Shown: positions 1 to 9,863, counted from the stretch's first letter. The stretch: DNA of 41,858 nt from UBA1924 sp963976625 (GCA_963976625.1 CAXBLA010000028.1:1-41858); one strand, 5' to 3'. Numbers and translations are program-made. The notes: generated by a model from the sequence alone, not told the origin.

Positions 1-1439
1 CAAACTATGCCAGGCTCGAAGAAGATGCTGATTACGAGTATCCCCCTCTCCCCGGTATCGAACATTTCTTTATTCATGATGATCTCACGCCGGAGCATCC
101 GGACTATGAGCAGACCCGGGCGTTGGTGATGAGCTTTGAGCCTCAGTTGGAGCGGGTCAGGCAGGCCGCGAGTCGTCCGGTGATCGGGATGCCTTACACC
201 GACGGCATGGAATCGATAGAGATCGAGCCCGGGATCTGGGTGGAAATCATGCATCCGCCTGAGCACGACCCAAAGGATCAGGGGCTTGTGATGAAGGTCC
301 TTCTACCCGACTTAGGCATGACGCGCCGGTTCGCAAAGCATCTGATGATCGATGCCGGCTGGGCATTCGAGGAGGGGGATACGGATCGTGCAATGCGGGA
401 CTACATCGCGCTTGCGGGTCTCGCGCGCCAGTGCATGCAAGGCAAGTACCTGATCAGCAATCTCGTGGGGTTCGCCAACCTCAACTCGGGCTATGAGAGC
501 CTGAGCGGGAATTTGCGTGCGTTTCCCGGGGCGATGAGCAAGGAGCAGTTGGTGTCGATTGCGCACATCAACGCGATCGCGGGGCGTGAGATCGGGCTGG
601 ACCTGAGCGGCGAGCGCATGATGTTCGACGATCTGCTCCAGCGAACCTATACCGACGACGGGCATGGGAATGGTCGGATGACACCCGCGGGGGACAAAAT
701 CATTCGGGATTTGGTTGCTTTTAACAACCTCTCAGATGAGTTCCCCATCGAGGATGCGTGGCAAACGCTCGGCCAGCCATTGGGCTTTGTGGCGGGGAAT
801 CGGAAATCACAGCATGATCAGTACCACCGAGCCATCGATTTGATCGAGCAAGCCGCCCAAGAGGGCCCAGAATCGATCTATCTGGTTCAGGGTCTCGATG
901 TTCAAACAGAAATGGATTACTACCGTCTCGATGGCTATTTCGTCTCGCCCGTTGGGGTCATGCTCCCAGCGATCTCGAACACAGTCAACACGCTCTTCCA
1001 GAAGCAGCTGATGCACGAGGGGTTTATGGCAATGCTCGCGATCGAGACCTATCGGGCGGAGCGCGGGCAGCTACCAGACTCGCTCTCGGAACTCGCGCCC
1101 AGCTATCTGCCCAAGGTGCCCGATGACCCGTTCAACCCGGGGTATCCGATGCAGTACAAGGTTGAAAGCGGCGGATATGTTCTGTATGTCGCCGGAGCGG
1201 ACGGCGATCTAGATGGTGGCGACGAACCCGATCCCGAGGATCAATCTCGGCAAAGTTTTTTCAAAAGGTTCAGCGCCAAGCACGGCTCCATTGAGACTCC
1301 GCTGGGTCGGGTGGTTTTCCAGGTCCAACGAGATGAACACGGGCGTGTGCAGTTCCATGAGCCTCAAGGCCCGGATTCGGACTGGGTCCTGTTTGATATG
1401 CGGCCCAAGCCTAAGCCCGACTCTGAGTCCAAGGATTGA
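1..1439 (+). CDS. Hypothetical protein with pseudopilin-like C-terminal segment (5' partial)
   Basis: The frame is open from base 3 of the window with no stop, so the gene begins upstream and only its 3' part is present; a TTG at 123 is an internal codon, not a convincing start. About the last 120 residues resemble the tail seen in many planctomycete hypothetical proteins and in type II secretion G-like pseudopilins: a helix followed by YRAERGQLPDSLSELAP, then LPKVPDDPFN and a strand ending VLYVAGADGDLDGG. In pseudopilins this region binds calcium, but no N-terminal prepilin signal is visible here because the start is missing. Function is unknown; a secretion or envelope role is only suggested. 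It ends 41 bases before the dihydrofolate reductase start and may share its transcript. Confidence 0.8.
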   Translation, partial: NYARLEEDADYEYPPLPGIEHFFIHDDLTPEHPDYEQTRALVMSFEPQLERVRQAASRPVIGMPYTDGMESIEIEPGIWVEIMHPPEHDPKDQGLVMKVLLPDLGMTRRFAKHLMIDAGWAFEEGDTDRAMRDYIALAGLARQCMQGKYLISNLVGFANLNSGYESLSGNLRAFPGAMSKEQLVSIAHINAIAGREIGLDLSGERMMFDDLLQRTYTDDGHGNGRMTPAGDKIIRDLVAFNNLSDEFPIEDAWQTLGQPLGFVAGNRKSQHDQYHRAIDLIEQAAQEGPESIYLVQGLDVQTEMDYYRLDGYFVSPVGVMLPAISNTVNTLFQKQLMHEGFMAMLAIETYRAERGQLPDSLSELAPSYLPKVPDDPFNPGYPMQYKVESGGYVLYVAGADGDLDGGDEPDPEDQSRQSFFKRFSAKHGSIETPLGRVVFQVQRDEHGRVQFHEPQGPDSDWVLFDMRPKPKPDSESKD

Positions 1440-1480
1440 TCGGCGGTGGGGGGGCGGGCGCAGTTGGTCTATCGTTGGGG

Positions 1481-2074
1481 ATGGACCAGAGCGACTCTTT
1501 TGATTTTCGTGCGTTTCACGCTTCCCACCAGGTCGGCATCATCGTCGCGTGCTCCAAGAACGGGGTGATCGGGGTGGACGGGGATCTGCCTTGGCGGCTG
1601 CCGACGGATCTCCGTCATTTTATGCGCTCGACCAAGGGGTGCCCGGTGATCATGGGACGCAAGACCTACGAGTCGTTGGGCAAGCCCTTGCCCGATCGGC
1701 TCAATATCGTGCTCTCTCGCTCGGCGAATGAGGAAGCAGGCTCAGAAACGAGCCAGGAGCTCCGCTGGGCGTCCTCTATAGAGGAAGGCATCGAGATCGC
1801 GTCGGACGCCCAAAGCGAGACGGGGATGGATACCCCGATCTGGATCGCCGGCGGCGGGCACCTGTATAAACAGGCGATGGAGACCCCTGATCTGGTTGAC
1901 CTAATCGTGTGTACACGCGTGGATGCCCACATTGAGGGGGATACGGTATTTCCAGAGATTGATGAGGGAGTCTGGCGATTAGCGCATGCCGAGGCATTCG
2001 GCCCCGATGAACGGCATTCGTTAGGGATGACGATCGAATGGTGGGTGCCATTTGTGGCCAACAAGGGCCCATAA
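1481..2074 (+). CDS. folA: Dihydrofolate reductase
   Basis: Reduces dihydrofolate to tetrahydrofolate with NADPH in the cytoplasm, for thymidylate, purine and one-carbon metabolism. The 197-residue product carries the family's landmarks in order: VGIIVACSKNGVIGVDGDLPW near the N terminus, the substrate-binding acid in LPTDLRHF (Asp43), the NADPH motif VIMGRKTYESLGKPLPDR, the IAGGGHLYKQA glycine loop, and a TRVDAHIEGDTVFP strand near the end. The length is slightly above the usual 160-180. ATG at 1481 is chosen because the conserved domain starts soon after and a GGGG run precedes it; an in-frame upstream start at 1436 would overlap the preceding gene and add unrelated residues. No thyA is adjacent. 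Confidence 0.95.
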   Translation: MDQSDSFDFRAFHASHQVGIIVACSKNGVIGVDGDLPWRLPTDLRHFMRSTKGCPVIMGRKTYESLGKPLPDRLNIVLSRSANEEAGSETSQELRWASSIEEGIEIASDAQSETGMDTPIWIAGGGHLYKQAMETPDLVDLIVCTRVDAHIEGDTVFPEIDEGVWRLAHAEAFGPDERHSLGMTIEWWVPFVANKGP

Positions 2075-2207
2075 CAAAGACAGAATTGCGGAAAATCCAG
2101 TGAATGTCATGGATTTCGTGTAATATTTTACAGATTCTCGGACGCTGTGATCCGCTTTACTGGCTCAGAAATGGCGATTCGGGACAACTCAAGCGGGTTT
2201 TGATCGG

Positions 2208-2221
2208 TGAGCAGCTGCTCA
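2208..2221. promoter_or_regulatory. 14-base perfect palindrome
   Basis: TGAGCAGCTGCTCA is a perfect inverted repeat without a spacer, in the gap between folA and the first sorting-tail gene. It could be a dimeric repressor site or chance. No second copy was noticed upstream of the paralogue. Confidence 0.25.
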
Positions 2222-2300
2222 GAGGCGAAAAAAGGGCGAGCCGAAGGGGGATTTGGGCTTGCATCGAGCGCATGGATTGATTATCATCGCTGTGGGTCAG

Positions 2301-2315
2301 GAACGAGTTTCGTTC
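2301..2315. promoter_or_regulatory. Palindrome GAACGA-GTT-TCGTTC upstream of the first sorting-tail gene
   Basis: A perfect 6-base inverted repeat with a 3-base centre, 62 bases before the ATG at 2378. The paralogue at 3388 has a related palindrome at almost the same distance (3313-3329), both preceded by GGGTCA. Conservation of position and half-site (GAAC...GTTC) suggests a shared operator; the regulator is unknown. It resembles the GAAC-N4-GTTC type of LexA site only loosely, because the spacing differs. Confidence 0.4.
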
Positions 2316-2377
2316 TTACAATTAGACAGTCTTCAGCTATGTTGTTTGAAGACATCAATCACTGAGGAGATAGAGAA

Positions 2378-2998
2378 ATGAAGAATACACTTGCTCTCGT
2401 AGCAATCGCAGGTTTCGCTGCTGCAGCAACCGCTGGCAATGAAACATTCAGCCTGAGCATCTCGGGTGCACCAGCAACCGTCGATGCAACCGGCGGCGCA
2501 ACCATCACCGTTGATGTGATCGGCGACTCGAGCTTCGGTACTCACCTGCTCGGCGGCGAGTTCGGTCTCACCACCGGCAGCAACAGCATGGTTACTGACA
2601 TCCGCTGGATGAACGCTGCTTGGTCAACCGCCAACGGCAACGACGGCTACGACGGTGCTGGCAACAACCTGCCAATCATCTTCGGCCAGCTCGTCGTCCT
2701 CACCGACCTCTTTGACTTCCTCCCAGGGGCAGGCTCAGAGCTCGGCGGCGTCATCGGTAGCTTCCAGATCGACATCGCTGCTGGTTCAGCCGGCATCCTC
2801 GATCTTGATTTCACCACCACCGACCGCTTCGCACTCAAGACCGTTGATGTTGACGAAGTCGCTCGCACCACCGCTTCGATGGACAGCAGCAATGGCGTGT
2901 TGAGCCTCAACGGCGCTTCGATCGAAGTGACCCCAGCTCCTTCGGCTCTGGCCCTTCTCGGCCTCGGCGGTATCGCAGCTGGTCGTCGTCGCCGCTAA
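2378..2998 (+). CDS. Secreted protein with PEP-CTERM-like sorting tail (copy 1)
   Basis: A 206-residue exported protein of unknown function. It opens with a classic signal peptide (MKNT, then an Ala/Leu/Ile core, cleavage expected near ATA-GN) and ends with a short sorting tail: a VTPAPSA motif, a hydrophobic LGLGG segment and four arginines. That architecture matches the PEP-CTERM-like class, which in other bacteria is processed by an exosortase after export; no exosortase gene is in this window. The middle is a beta-rich, Cys-free domain rich in Gly, Ser, Thr and Asp, with TITVDVIGDSSFGTHLLGGE and PGAGSELGG segments shared by both neighbouring paralogues. GAGGAG lies 8 bases before the ATG. 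Repetitive, strongly biased codon choice suggests high expression. It is a tandem duplicate of the gene at 3388, roughly four fifths identical, with its own terminator. Confidence 0.9.
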   Translation: MKNTLALVAIAGFAAAATAGNETFSLSISGAPATVDATGGATITVDVIGDSSFGTHLLGGEFGLTTGSNSMVTDIRWMNAAWSTANGNDGYDGAGNNLPIIFGQLVVLTDLFDFLPGAGSELGGVIGSFQIDIAAGSAGILDLDFTTTDRFALKTVDVDEVARTTASMDSSNGVLSLNGASIEVTPAPSALALLGLGGIAAGRRRR

Positions 2999-3025
2999 TC
3001 GCAGCGAGGACTCCAAGATCATGAT

Positions 3026-3045
3026 CTGGTCTTCTTGAAGATCAG
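3026..3045 (+). other. Conserved 3' hairpin ahead of the terminator (copy 1)
   Basis: CTGGTCTTC and GAAGATCAG form a 9-base stem (one G-U pair) around a TT centre, so the real loop is probably six bases. It sits between the stop codon and the terminator. A matching hairpin follows the paralogue at 4034-4051. It could protect the 3' end of the mRNA or simply be carried along in the duplication. Confidence 0.45.
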
Positions 3046-3055
3046 TCATTGAGAT

Positions 3056-3104
3056 ACAAAAAAGCCCCCCGGTTGGTTCGCCAATCGGGGGTTCTTTGTT
3101 TTTT
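3056..3104 (+). terminator. Rho-independent terminator after copy 1
   Basis: An A run (3058-3063) leads into a CCCCCGGTTGG / CCAATCGGGGG stem with a TTCG loop (3066-3091), followed by TTCTTTGTTTTTT. The stem has one G-U pair. The flanking A and T runs make it potentially bidirectional. The same sequence recurs at 4062-4110. Confidence 0.9.
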
Positions 3105-3387
3105 GGCATCTCAGGCAGGATTCTGGATAGGTTGTGAGAAAGAGGCTCGTCTTTGTTATCGGTGCGTGGGCCCGGAAGTGCCGTTTTTGCGCTCGTTTGG
3201 CGGGTTTTCATTTGGATCCGATGAAAAAACCCCGTCCGAGGGGAAAATTGCAGAATGATTTTGTAAATCAACTGGCACCTTCCTCGAAGTGGGGTTATTT
3301 TTCGGTTGGGTCACGAACAAGTCGTTCGTCACAACAGGTCAACAGTAAAAAAACGATTCACTTAATCAAATCGAGGAGAACTTACAG
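3105..3387 (+). other. Intergenic leader of the second sorting-tail gene
   Basis: No coding sequence is supported. It contains a small hairpin with TTTTCAT / ATGAAAA arms (3205-3211 and 3221-3227), a CCCC-GTCCGA-GGGG mini-stem, a palindrome at 3313-3329, and the Shine-Dalgarno GAGGAG at 3373-3378. Apart from the palindrome and ribosome site, it does not resemble the corresponding region of copy 1, so the duplication is conserved mainly from the operator to the terminator. Confidence 0.45.
3313..3329. promoter_or_regulatory. Palindrome ACGAAC-AAGTC-GTTCGT upstream of the second sorting-tail gene
   Basis: A perfect 6-base inverted repeat with a 5-base centre, 58 bases before the ATG at 3388. 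It parallels the palindrome at 2301-2315 upstream of the first copy, sharing the GGGTCA lead-in and GAAC/GTTC half-sites. Candidate operator controlling both paralogues. Confidence 0.4.
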
Positions 3388-4005
3388 ATGAAGAATACAA
3401 TCGCTCTTATCGCACTCGCAGGCATCGCATCCGCAGCAACCGCTGGTGGCGAAACATTCAGCCTCACCATGGACACCGTCGCATCAGTTGATGCAACCGA
3501 AGCAGTCACCATCACCGTTGATGTGATCGGCGACTCGAGCTTCGGCACCCACCTGCTCGGTGGCGAGTTCGGCATGTCATCCGGCAGCAACAGCATGATT
3601 ACTGACATCCGCTGGACCAACGCTGCTTGGTCAACCGCCAACGGCAACGGTGGCTACGACGGCGCTGGCAACAACGGCACCATCGTCTTCGGTCAGCTCG
3701 TGGTCCTCACCGACCTCTTCGACTTCCTCCCAGGTGCTGGTTCAGAGCTCGGTGGCTCAATCGGTAGCTTCCAGATCGACATCGCTGCTGGCTCAGCCGG
3801 CACCCTCGATCTCAGCTTCCTCACCACCAACCGCTTCGCACTCAAGACCGTTGATGTTGACGAAGTCGCTCGCACCACCGCTTCGATGGACAGCAACTCA
3901 GGCACCCTGAGCCTCAACGGCGCTTCGATCGAAGTGACCCCAGCTCCTTCGGCTCTGGCCCTTCTCGGCCTCGGCGGTATCGCAGCTGGTCGTCGTCGCC
4001 GCTAA
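3388..4005 (+). CDS. Secreted protein with PEP-CTERM-like sorting tail (copy 2)
   Basis: A 205-residue exported protein, paralogous to the product of 2378-2998. Signal peptide, beta-rich Gly/Ser/Thr/Asp middle and sorting tail (VTPAPSA, LGLGG, four Arg) are all retained. Differences cluster in the signal peptide, in residues about 27-42 and at scattered surface-like positions. The segments around IGDSSFGTHLLGGEFG, FDFLPGAGSELGG and FALKTVDVDEVARTT are identical. The final codons and the first bases after the stop are also identical in DNA, pointing to recent duplication or gene conversion. GAGGAG lies 9 bases before the ATG. It has its own upstream palindrome and terminator, so it is probably a separate transcription unit. 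Function is unknown; a surface or matrix protein is a reasonable inference. Confidence 0.9.
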   Translation: MKNTIALIALAGIASAATAGGETFSLTMDTVASVDATEAVTITVDVIGDSSFGTHLLGGEFGMSSGSNSMITDIRWTNAAWSTANGNGGYDGAGNNGTIVFGQLVVLTDLFDFLPGAGSELGGSIGSFQIDIAAGSAGTLDLSFLTTNRFALKTVDVDEVARTTASMDSNSGTLSLNGASIEVTPAPSALALLGLGGIAAGRRRR

Positions 4006-4033
4006 TCGCAGCGAGGACTCCAAAATCATGATC

Positions 4034-4051
4034 TGATCTTCTCGAAGATCA
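4034..4051 (+). other. Conserved 3' hairpin ahead of the terminator (copy 2)
   Basis: TGATCTTC and GAAGATCA form a perfect 8-base stem around a TC centre, at the same place relative to stop codon and terminator as the hairpin at 3026-3045. The two copies differ by a few bases, and here the G-U pair of copy 1 is an A-T pair, so pairing is kept. Confidence 0.45.
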
Positions 4052-4061
4052 ATCAATGAGA

Positions 4062-4110
4062 TACAAAAAAGCCCCCCGGTTGGTTCGCCAATCGGGGGTT
4101 CTTTGTTTTT
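4062..4110 (+). terminator. Rho-independent terminator after copy 2
   Basis: Same structure as at 3056-3104: an A run, a CCCCCGGTTGG / CCAATCGGGGG stem with TTCG loop, then TTCTTTGTTTTT. It separates copy 2 from the third family member downstream. Confidence 0.9.
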
Positions 4111-4162
4111 GGTGATGGCGATTCGACAATACCCACCAAGATAAGACCCACCAAACAGTGGG

Positions 4163-4190
4163 TTGGAATTGGCGGGGGCTGTGGTATGCT
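4163..4190 (+). promoter_or_regulatory. Candidate sigma-70 type promoter for the third family member
   Basis: TTGGAA (4163-4168) and TATGCT (4185-4190) are separated by 16 bases and lie 42 bases before the chosen ATG at 4233, just after a terminator. Each box matches the consensus at four of six positions. This is pattern matching only. Confidence 0.35.
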
Positions 4191-4232
4191 CAGCGTGTCG
4201 AGGGAAGAGGTCTCGATCAGGAGCATCGCCCC

Positions 4233-4871
4233 ATGGAACACCGAGTTGTACGAACAAGAGTCTGGACAGCGGGCGTCGCTTGGGCGCTATTCCTTGGGAG
4301 TGGGGGCTCGGCCATTGGGCAGGAGTACCTGCTTCGATTGGAAAGCTCCGTTGCAGCCGTGGACTTGTCATCGGGGCAGAGCACCATCAGGATCGATGTC
4401 ATCGGGGACATGCTCCATCCCAGCGTCCACGAGTACATGCTCTGGGGCTCGTTTGCGCTCGAGTCTTCAGGTGCGGGCGTCGCCGATATCGGTTGGGAGC
4501 ACGCGGCCTGGTCCGAATACAACTACAACTCGGGCTACACCAACGACGGGAACTTTGGGATGGTCGAGTTCGGGCAGTGGGGGTACGACGAGGACTGGAC
4601 GCCCAATGCTGGGTCCGAGATCGGCAACCGGATCGGGAGCTTTACGATCACGCTCGAGCAGGGGGTGGTTGGTGGCGATCAGCTCAGTGTCCGCCTGGTT
4701 CATGCCGGGCGGTACGCGCTGAGCACGATCGATATTGATTCTGGGCAGTCCTATTACTCGACGCCCGAGTCGCTGCTGCTTGGCGCTGCCACGATCCAGA
4801 TCGTGCCAGCGCCCGCGGGGATGATGTGTCTGCTCGGGCTCGGGGCATGGGGATCGGTTCGCCGTCGCTAG
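4233..4871 (+). CDS. Secreted protein with PEP-CTERM-like sorting tail (diverged third copy)
   Basis: A 212-residue exported protein of the same family as the two upstream genes, but much diverged. The shared frame is visible: TIRIDVIGD early on, VADIGWEHAAWSEYNYNSGY against the ADIRW-NAAWS-ANGN-GY pattern of the others, PNAGSEIGNRIGSFTI, and a tail of VPAPAG, a hydrophobic Leu/Gly segment and Arg-Arg-Arg. The N terminus is a signal peptide (Arg-rich start, then TAGVAWALFLGSGGSAIGQ). ATG 4233 is chosen because AGGAG (4219-4223) sits 9 bases before it; an in-frame GTG at 4158 would overlap the candidate promoter. GC content is higher than in copies 1 and 2 and codon use is less biased, suggesting weaker expression. 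No terminator follows; it converges on the minus-strand gene at 4878. Confidence 0.85.
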   Translation: MEHRVVRTRVWTAGVAWALFLGSGGSAIGQEYLLRLESSVAAVDLSSGQSTIRIDVIGDMLHPSVHEYMLWGSFALESSGAGVADIGWEHAAWSEYNYNSGYTNDGNFGMVEFGQWGYDEDWTPNAGSEIGNRIGSFTITLEQGVVGGDQLSVRLVHAGRYALSTIDIDSGQSYYSTPESLLLGAATIQIVPAPAGMMCLLGLGAWGSVRRR

Positions 4872-4877
4872 ATTTTT

Positions 4878-5387
4878 TCAGAGAGGCTCAGATTGTGCCA
4901 GCGCCCCCAACGCACCCATGGATGCGTTGTAGAGTTCGTGCATCTGTGCTTGGGCGAGTTTCTGCCCGATGAGCGATGCCCAGTACAGCACGCCAGCGAT
5001 TACGAGCAAGGCCGGGATCAGCACCAGCGTGCTCGCGGGCTTGTCCATCATCCATTGGGCGATCCCGAACATGGCGGCGAAGAAGATCAGCGTCGCCAGC
5101 GCGATGTACGAGAGCATGAATCCGGTCCAGACGCTCGGGTTGGGGCTGAAGCGTCCTTGGATCTTGCTCGATTCGCCGGGTGCCAGCTCGTGGATTTCGA
5201 TATGGAGCCATGGCGACCAGAAGTGGCGACTATTCGGTGGGATGACCAGCATGAGGTGCGACCCGGCGATCCGCCCATCGACGGGGTAGTCGGCGTCATC
5301 AACGAGCGAGGACAGGCGATCGACGGCCTGCTCGGGCACGAGCGGGAAGTCGATCTCGAATGTGGGGCGCATGGGTGGGATTTGCAT
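4878..5387 (-). CDS. Membrane protein of unknown function, two transmembrane segments
   Basis: A 169-residue protein not recognised as a known family. Residues 1 to about 85 are soluble, with a mixed beta pattern (FEIDFPLVPEQAVDRLSSL, then LMLVIPPNSRHFWSPWLHIE). Two hydrophobic segments follow (around 86-112, including LATLIFFAAMFGIAQW, and 117-140, including LVLIPALLVIAGVLYW), then a short amphipathic helix. An ATG five codons downstream is an alternative start. The gene converges on the third sorting-tail gene with only a few bases between stops, and it is divergent from gcvP, so it has its own promoter somewhere in 5388-5600. Confidence 0.7.
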   Translation of the reverse strand: MQIPPMRPTFEIDFPLVPEQAVDRLSSLVDDADYPVDGRIAGSHLMLVIPPNSRHFWSPWLHIEIHELAPGESSKIQGRFSPNPSVWTGFMLSYIALATLIFFAAMFGIAQWMMDKPASTLVLIPALLVIAGVLYWASLIGQKLAQAQMHELYNASMGALGALAQSEPL

Positions 5388-5513
5388 AGGTCATTCCGGG
5401 CGATTGCGAGCTGAAGGAGCGAGCATACCAGAACCGCCGAAGAATCACAGCAGAATTGGATGATGATTCGCACTTCGCCCGGGCGAGTTTCTGGGGGTGC
5501 GGAGCTATCATTT

Positions 5514-5549
5514 CATCCCCCTTCGGGGATGGCGGCGTCGAATCCCGCC
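5514..5549 (+). other. Two adjacent hairpins in the gcvP leader
   Basis: CATCCCC / GGGGATG (5514-5520 with 5525-5531) form a perfect 7-base stem around CTTC, and GGCGG / CCGCC (5531-5535 with 5545-5549) form a second stem at once after it. A GC palindrome CGCCCGGGCG lies about 35 bases upstream. The leader is structured, but I do not see the conserved core of the glycine riboswitch. The second stem-loop resembles a tRNA T-arm, yet no other tRNA parts are present. Confidence 0.35.
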
Positions 5550-5610
5550 AGCCCGTGAACACCATGTTTCGCAGCACCGTTTCTCAAGCACCGTTTATGA
5601 GGAATCGCCA

Positions 5611-8565
<2,955 letters not shown>

Positions 8566-8577
8566 CTTGACTTGCCG

Positions 8578-9768
8578 TCACACAAAGGCGGCTATTTCAT
8601 CTAAGAGATTTGCAGAAAGTACTCTGATATCGCCAGGTAGAAGTCTTTTGCACCTCTTGTAGATGGAGCCGGACTGTAGCTCTTTTTCAGTGGGGAACAA
8701 GTCATCTGGGTTGCTTCCTAGGCTGCATATTTGTGATTGGCCAGAACCTCTTTGAAATGCAGAGTAGATCAATGTGTGGACCCAGTCTCGCAGAGTTACG
8801 GCTGTAATGCCATACAGTGAGGGGACTTGATATAAAATGTCCAATTCTGTCTGGCGAAGTAGGAGAGATGCTTGATCGGAAAGTTGTTCAAACTCTCGGA
8901 GTCCAGATCCTTCTTTGTGTTCAAACAATAAGTATGCGATAGACCTCGCAGGTATTCTCCCGTAGTTTCGAATGGTGTTTTCGTTTGCCATTGGAACCAT
9001 GTCGCATGGGTACATTGATTCAGGAATTTGACGCACATCTATAATCTGTGCATCAGTAATCATTCCAATATGCCATTTGTTCGAAATGTGGTCAGGCCAC
9101 GCTGTTGATGTGGCGGGATAAGAAATGTTAGAGATCATCTCGGTGTCTCCATACATCTCCACGAAAATGCTTCGGTGTTGAAAACTCTGCCGTCGGAAAT
9201 CTCCCGCGTATAAAGCCGCCTGTTGTTGCAGAGCACTTGCCGGTGACGATTTTATCAGTTTGCTTAGTTCGTCAATACGGGCGTGTCTCGTCCCGTCTCC
9301 ATCGCGGACTTTTACTACATGGCCTCCATGATGTTCATAATACAATGGGCCAGACACGGATTTTTGTATGCTGATGACGATAATTGTAGCGTTCTGAACA
9401 GTGTGCTTGTAAAAATGAACTACTGAAGCGGTCGGAAGTACATATTTTCTCGCCCAGTCACTTAATCGTTTTAGACTATTTTCTAACTCGTCCTCATCGA
9501 TGCCAAGTGCAGTGTGTGGCGGGTCGGTGTTCTCTTTGACTCCGAGTAATATGAGACCGCCAGTTGTGTTTGCAAATGAGCAGACATCGCTCAGAAAATC
9601 GTCGCGCTTAGTCGTGGCATACGGGATTCGTTTAAAATCAGCCGTTTGTCCTTCTTTTCCGTTTTCGACAAGGCGATGTATTCGCAAGAATTCAGGTTCA
9701 GAATCTTTGGTGTTAAAAGCTCTTTGAGTGCCGTATCGAGCAAATGGGTTGGGTGATGGTCGTTCCAC
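8578..9768 (-). CDS. AlbA_2 (Schlafen-type) putative DNA-binding domain protein
   Basis: A 396-residue protein whose first part fits the AlbA_2 / Schlafen domain: E39, then ADFKR, a helix ending VCSFANTTGGLILLGVKE (about 55-76), a short LGIDEDEL helix, and a strand TIIVISIQKS, with VVKVRDGDGTR closing the domain near residue 160. The remaining 230 residues are not recognised. Family members are often found in accessory regions and some are linked to nucleic-acid binding or phage defence, but the role here is unknown. Base composition is clearly AT-rich and codon use is unlike every neighbour, suggesting acquisition by transfer. The start is GTG, supported by AGGAG six bases upstream (9775-9779); the long AT-rich upstream stretch fits a promoter. 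It converges on gcvP with a 12-base gap. Confidence 0.85.
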   Translation of the reverse strand: MERPSPNPFARYGTQRAFNTKDSEPEFLRIHRLVENGKEGQTADFKRIPYATTKRDDFLSDVCSFANTTGGLILLGVKENTDPPHTALGIDEDELENSLKRLSDWARKYVLPTASVVHFYKHTVQNATIIVISIQKSVSGPLYYEHHGGHVVKVRDGDGTRHARIDELSKLIKSSPASALQQQAALYAGDFRRQSFQHRSIFVEMYGDTEMISNISYPATSTAWPDHISNKWHIGMITDAQIIDVRQIPESMYPCDMVPMANENTIRNYGRIPARSIAYLLFEHKEGSGLREFEQLSDQASLLLRQTELDILYQVPSLYGITAVTLRDWVHTLIYSAFQRGSGQSQICSLGSNPDDLFPTEKELQSGSIYKRCKRLLPGDIRVLSANLLDEIAAFV

Positions 9769-9830
9769 AGAATACTCCTATTGGTCAATTGCAATAGAGT
9801 ATTGTATATGGTTTATGTTGATTGTGACTA

Positions 9831-9863
9831 GACACGGCTTGCCGGAAGCGGGCAATCCGTGTC
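9831..9863. other. Long hairpin between the asparaginase gene and the AlbA_2 gene
   Basis: GACACGG-C-TTGCC and GGCAA-T-CCGTGTC pair as 12 base pairs with one C/T mismatch around a GGAAGCG loop. It lies just downstream of the asparaginase gene on the minus strand and at the edge of the AT-rich AlbA_2 gene. There is no T run, so it is not a standard intrinsic terminator; it may stabilise the 3' end or mark an insertion boundary. Confidence 0.5.

Larger units (their letters stand above)
2075..2377 (+). other. Intergenic region upstream of the first sorting-tail gene
   Basis: No coding sequence is seen here. The stretch holds a 14-base perfect palindrome at 2208-2221, a second palindrome at 2301-2315, and the Shine-Dalgarno GAGGAG (2364-2369) of the gene starting at 2378. 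It is AT-richer than the genes around it, as expected for a promoter region, but I could not place -35 and -10 boxes convincingly. No terminator is obvious after the dihydrofolate reductase gene. Confidence 0.5.

Noticed and set aside
123..1439. TTG at 123 as the start of the first gene
   Set aside because: The same frame is open without a stop to base 3 with normal coding character, so the gene continues upstream of the window.
2301..3329. LexA box for the GAAC...GTTC palindromes
   Set aside because: Half-sites are separated by 7 and 5 bases, not the fixed 4 of the Gram-positive type, and the genes are not DNA-repair genes.
5531..5549. tRNA fragment
   Set aside because: The stem-loop looks like a T-arm (TCGAATC), but there is no acceptor, D or anticodon arm around it and the loop is too long.
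5388..5610. Glycine riboswitch upstream of gcvP
   Set aside because: The conserved aptamer core and tandem layout are not found; only unrelated hairpins are visible.
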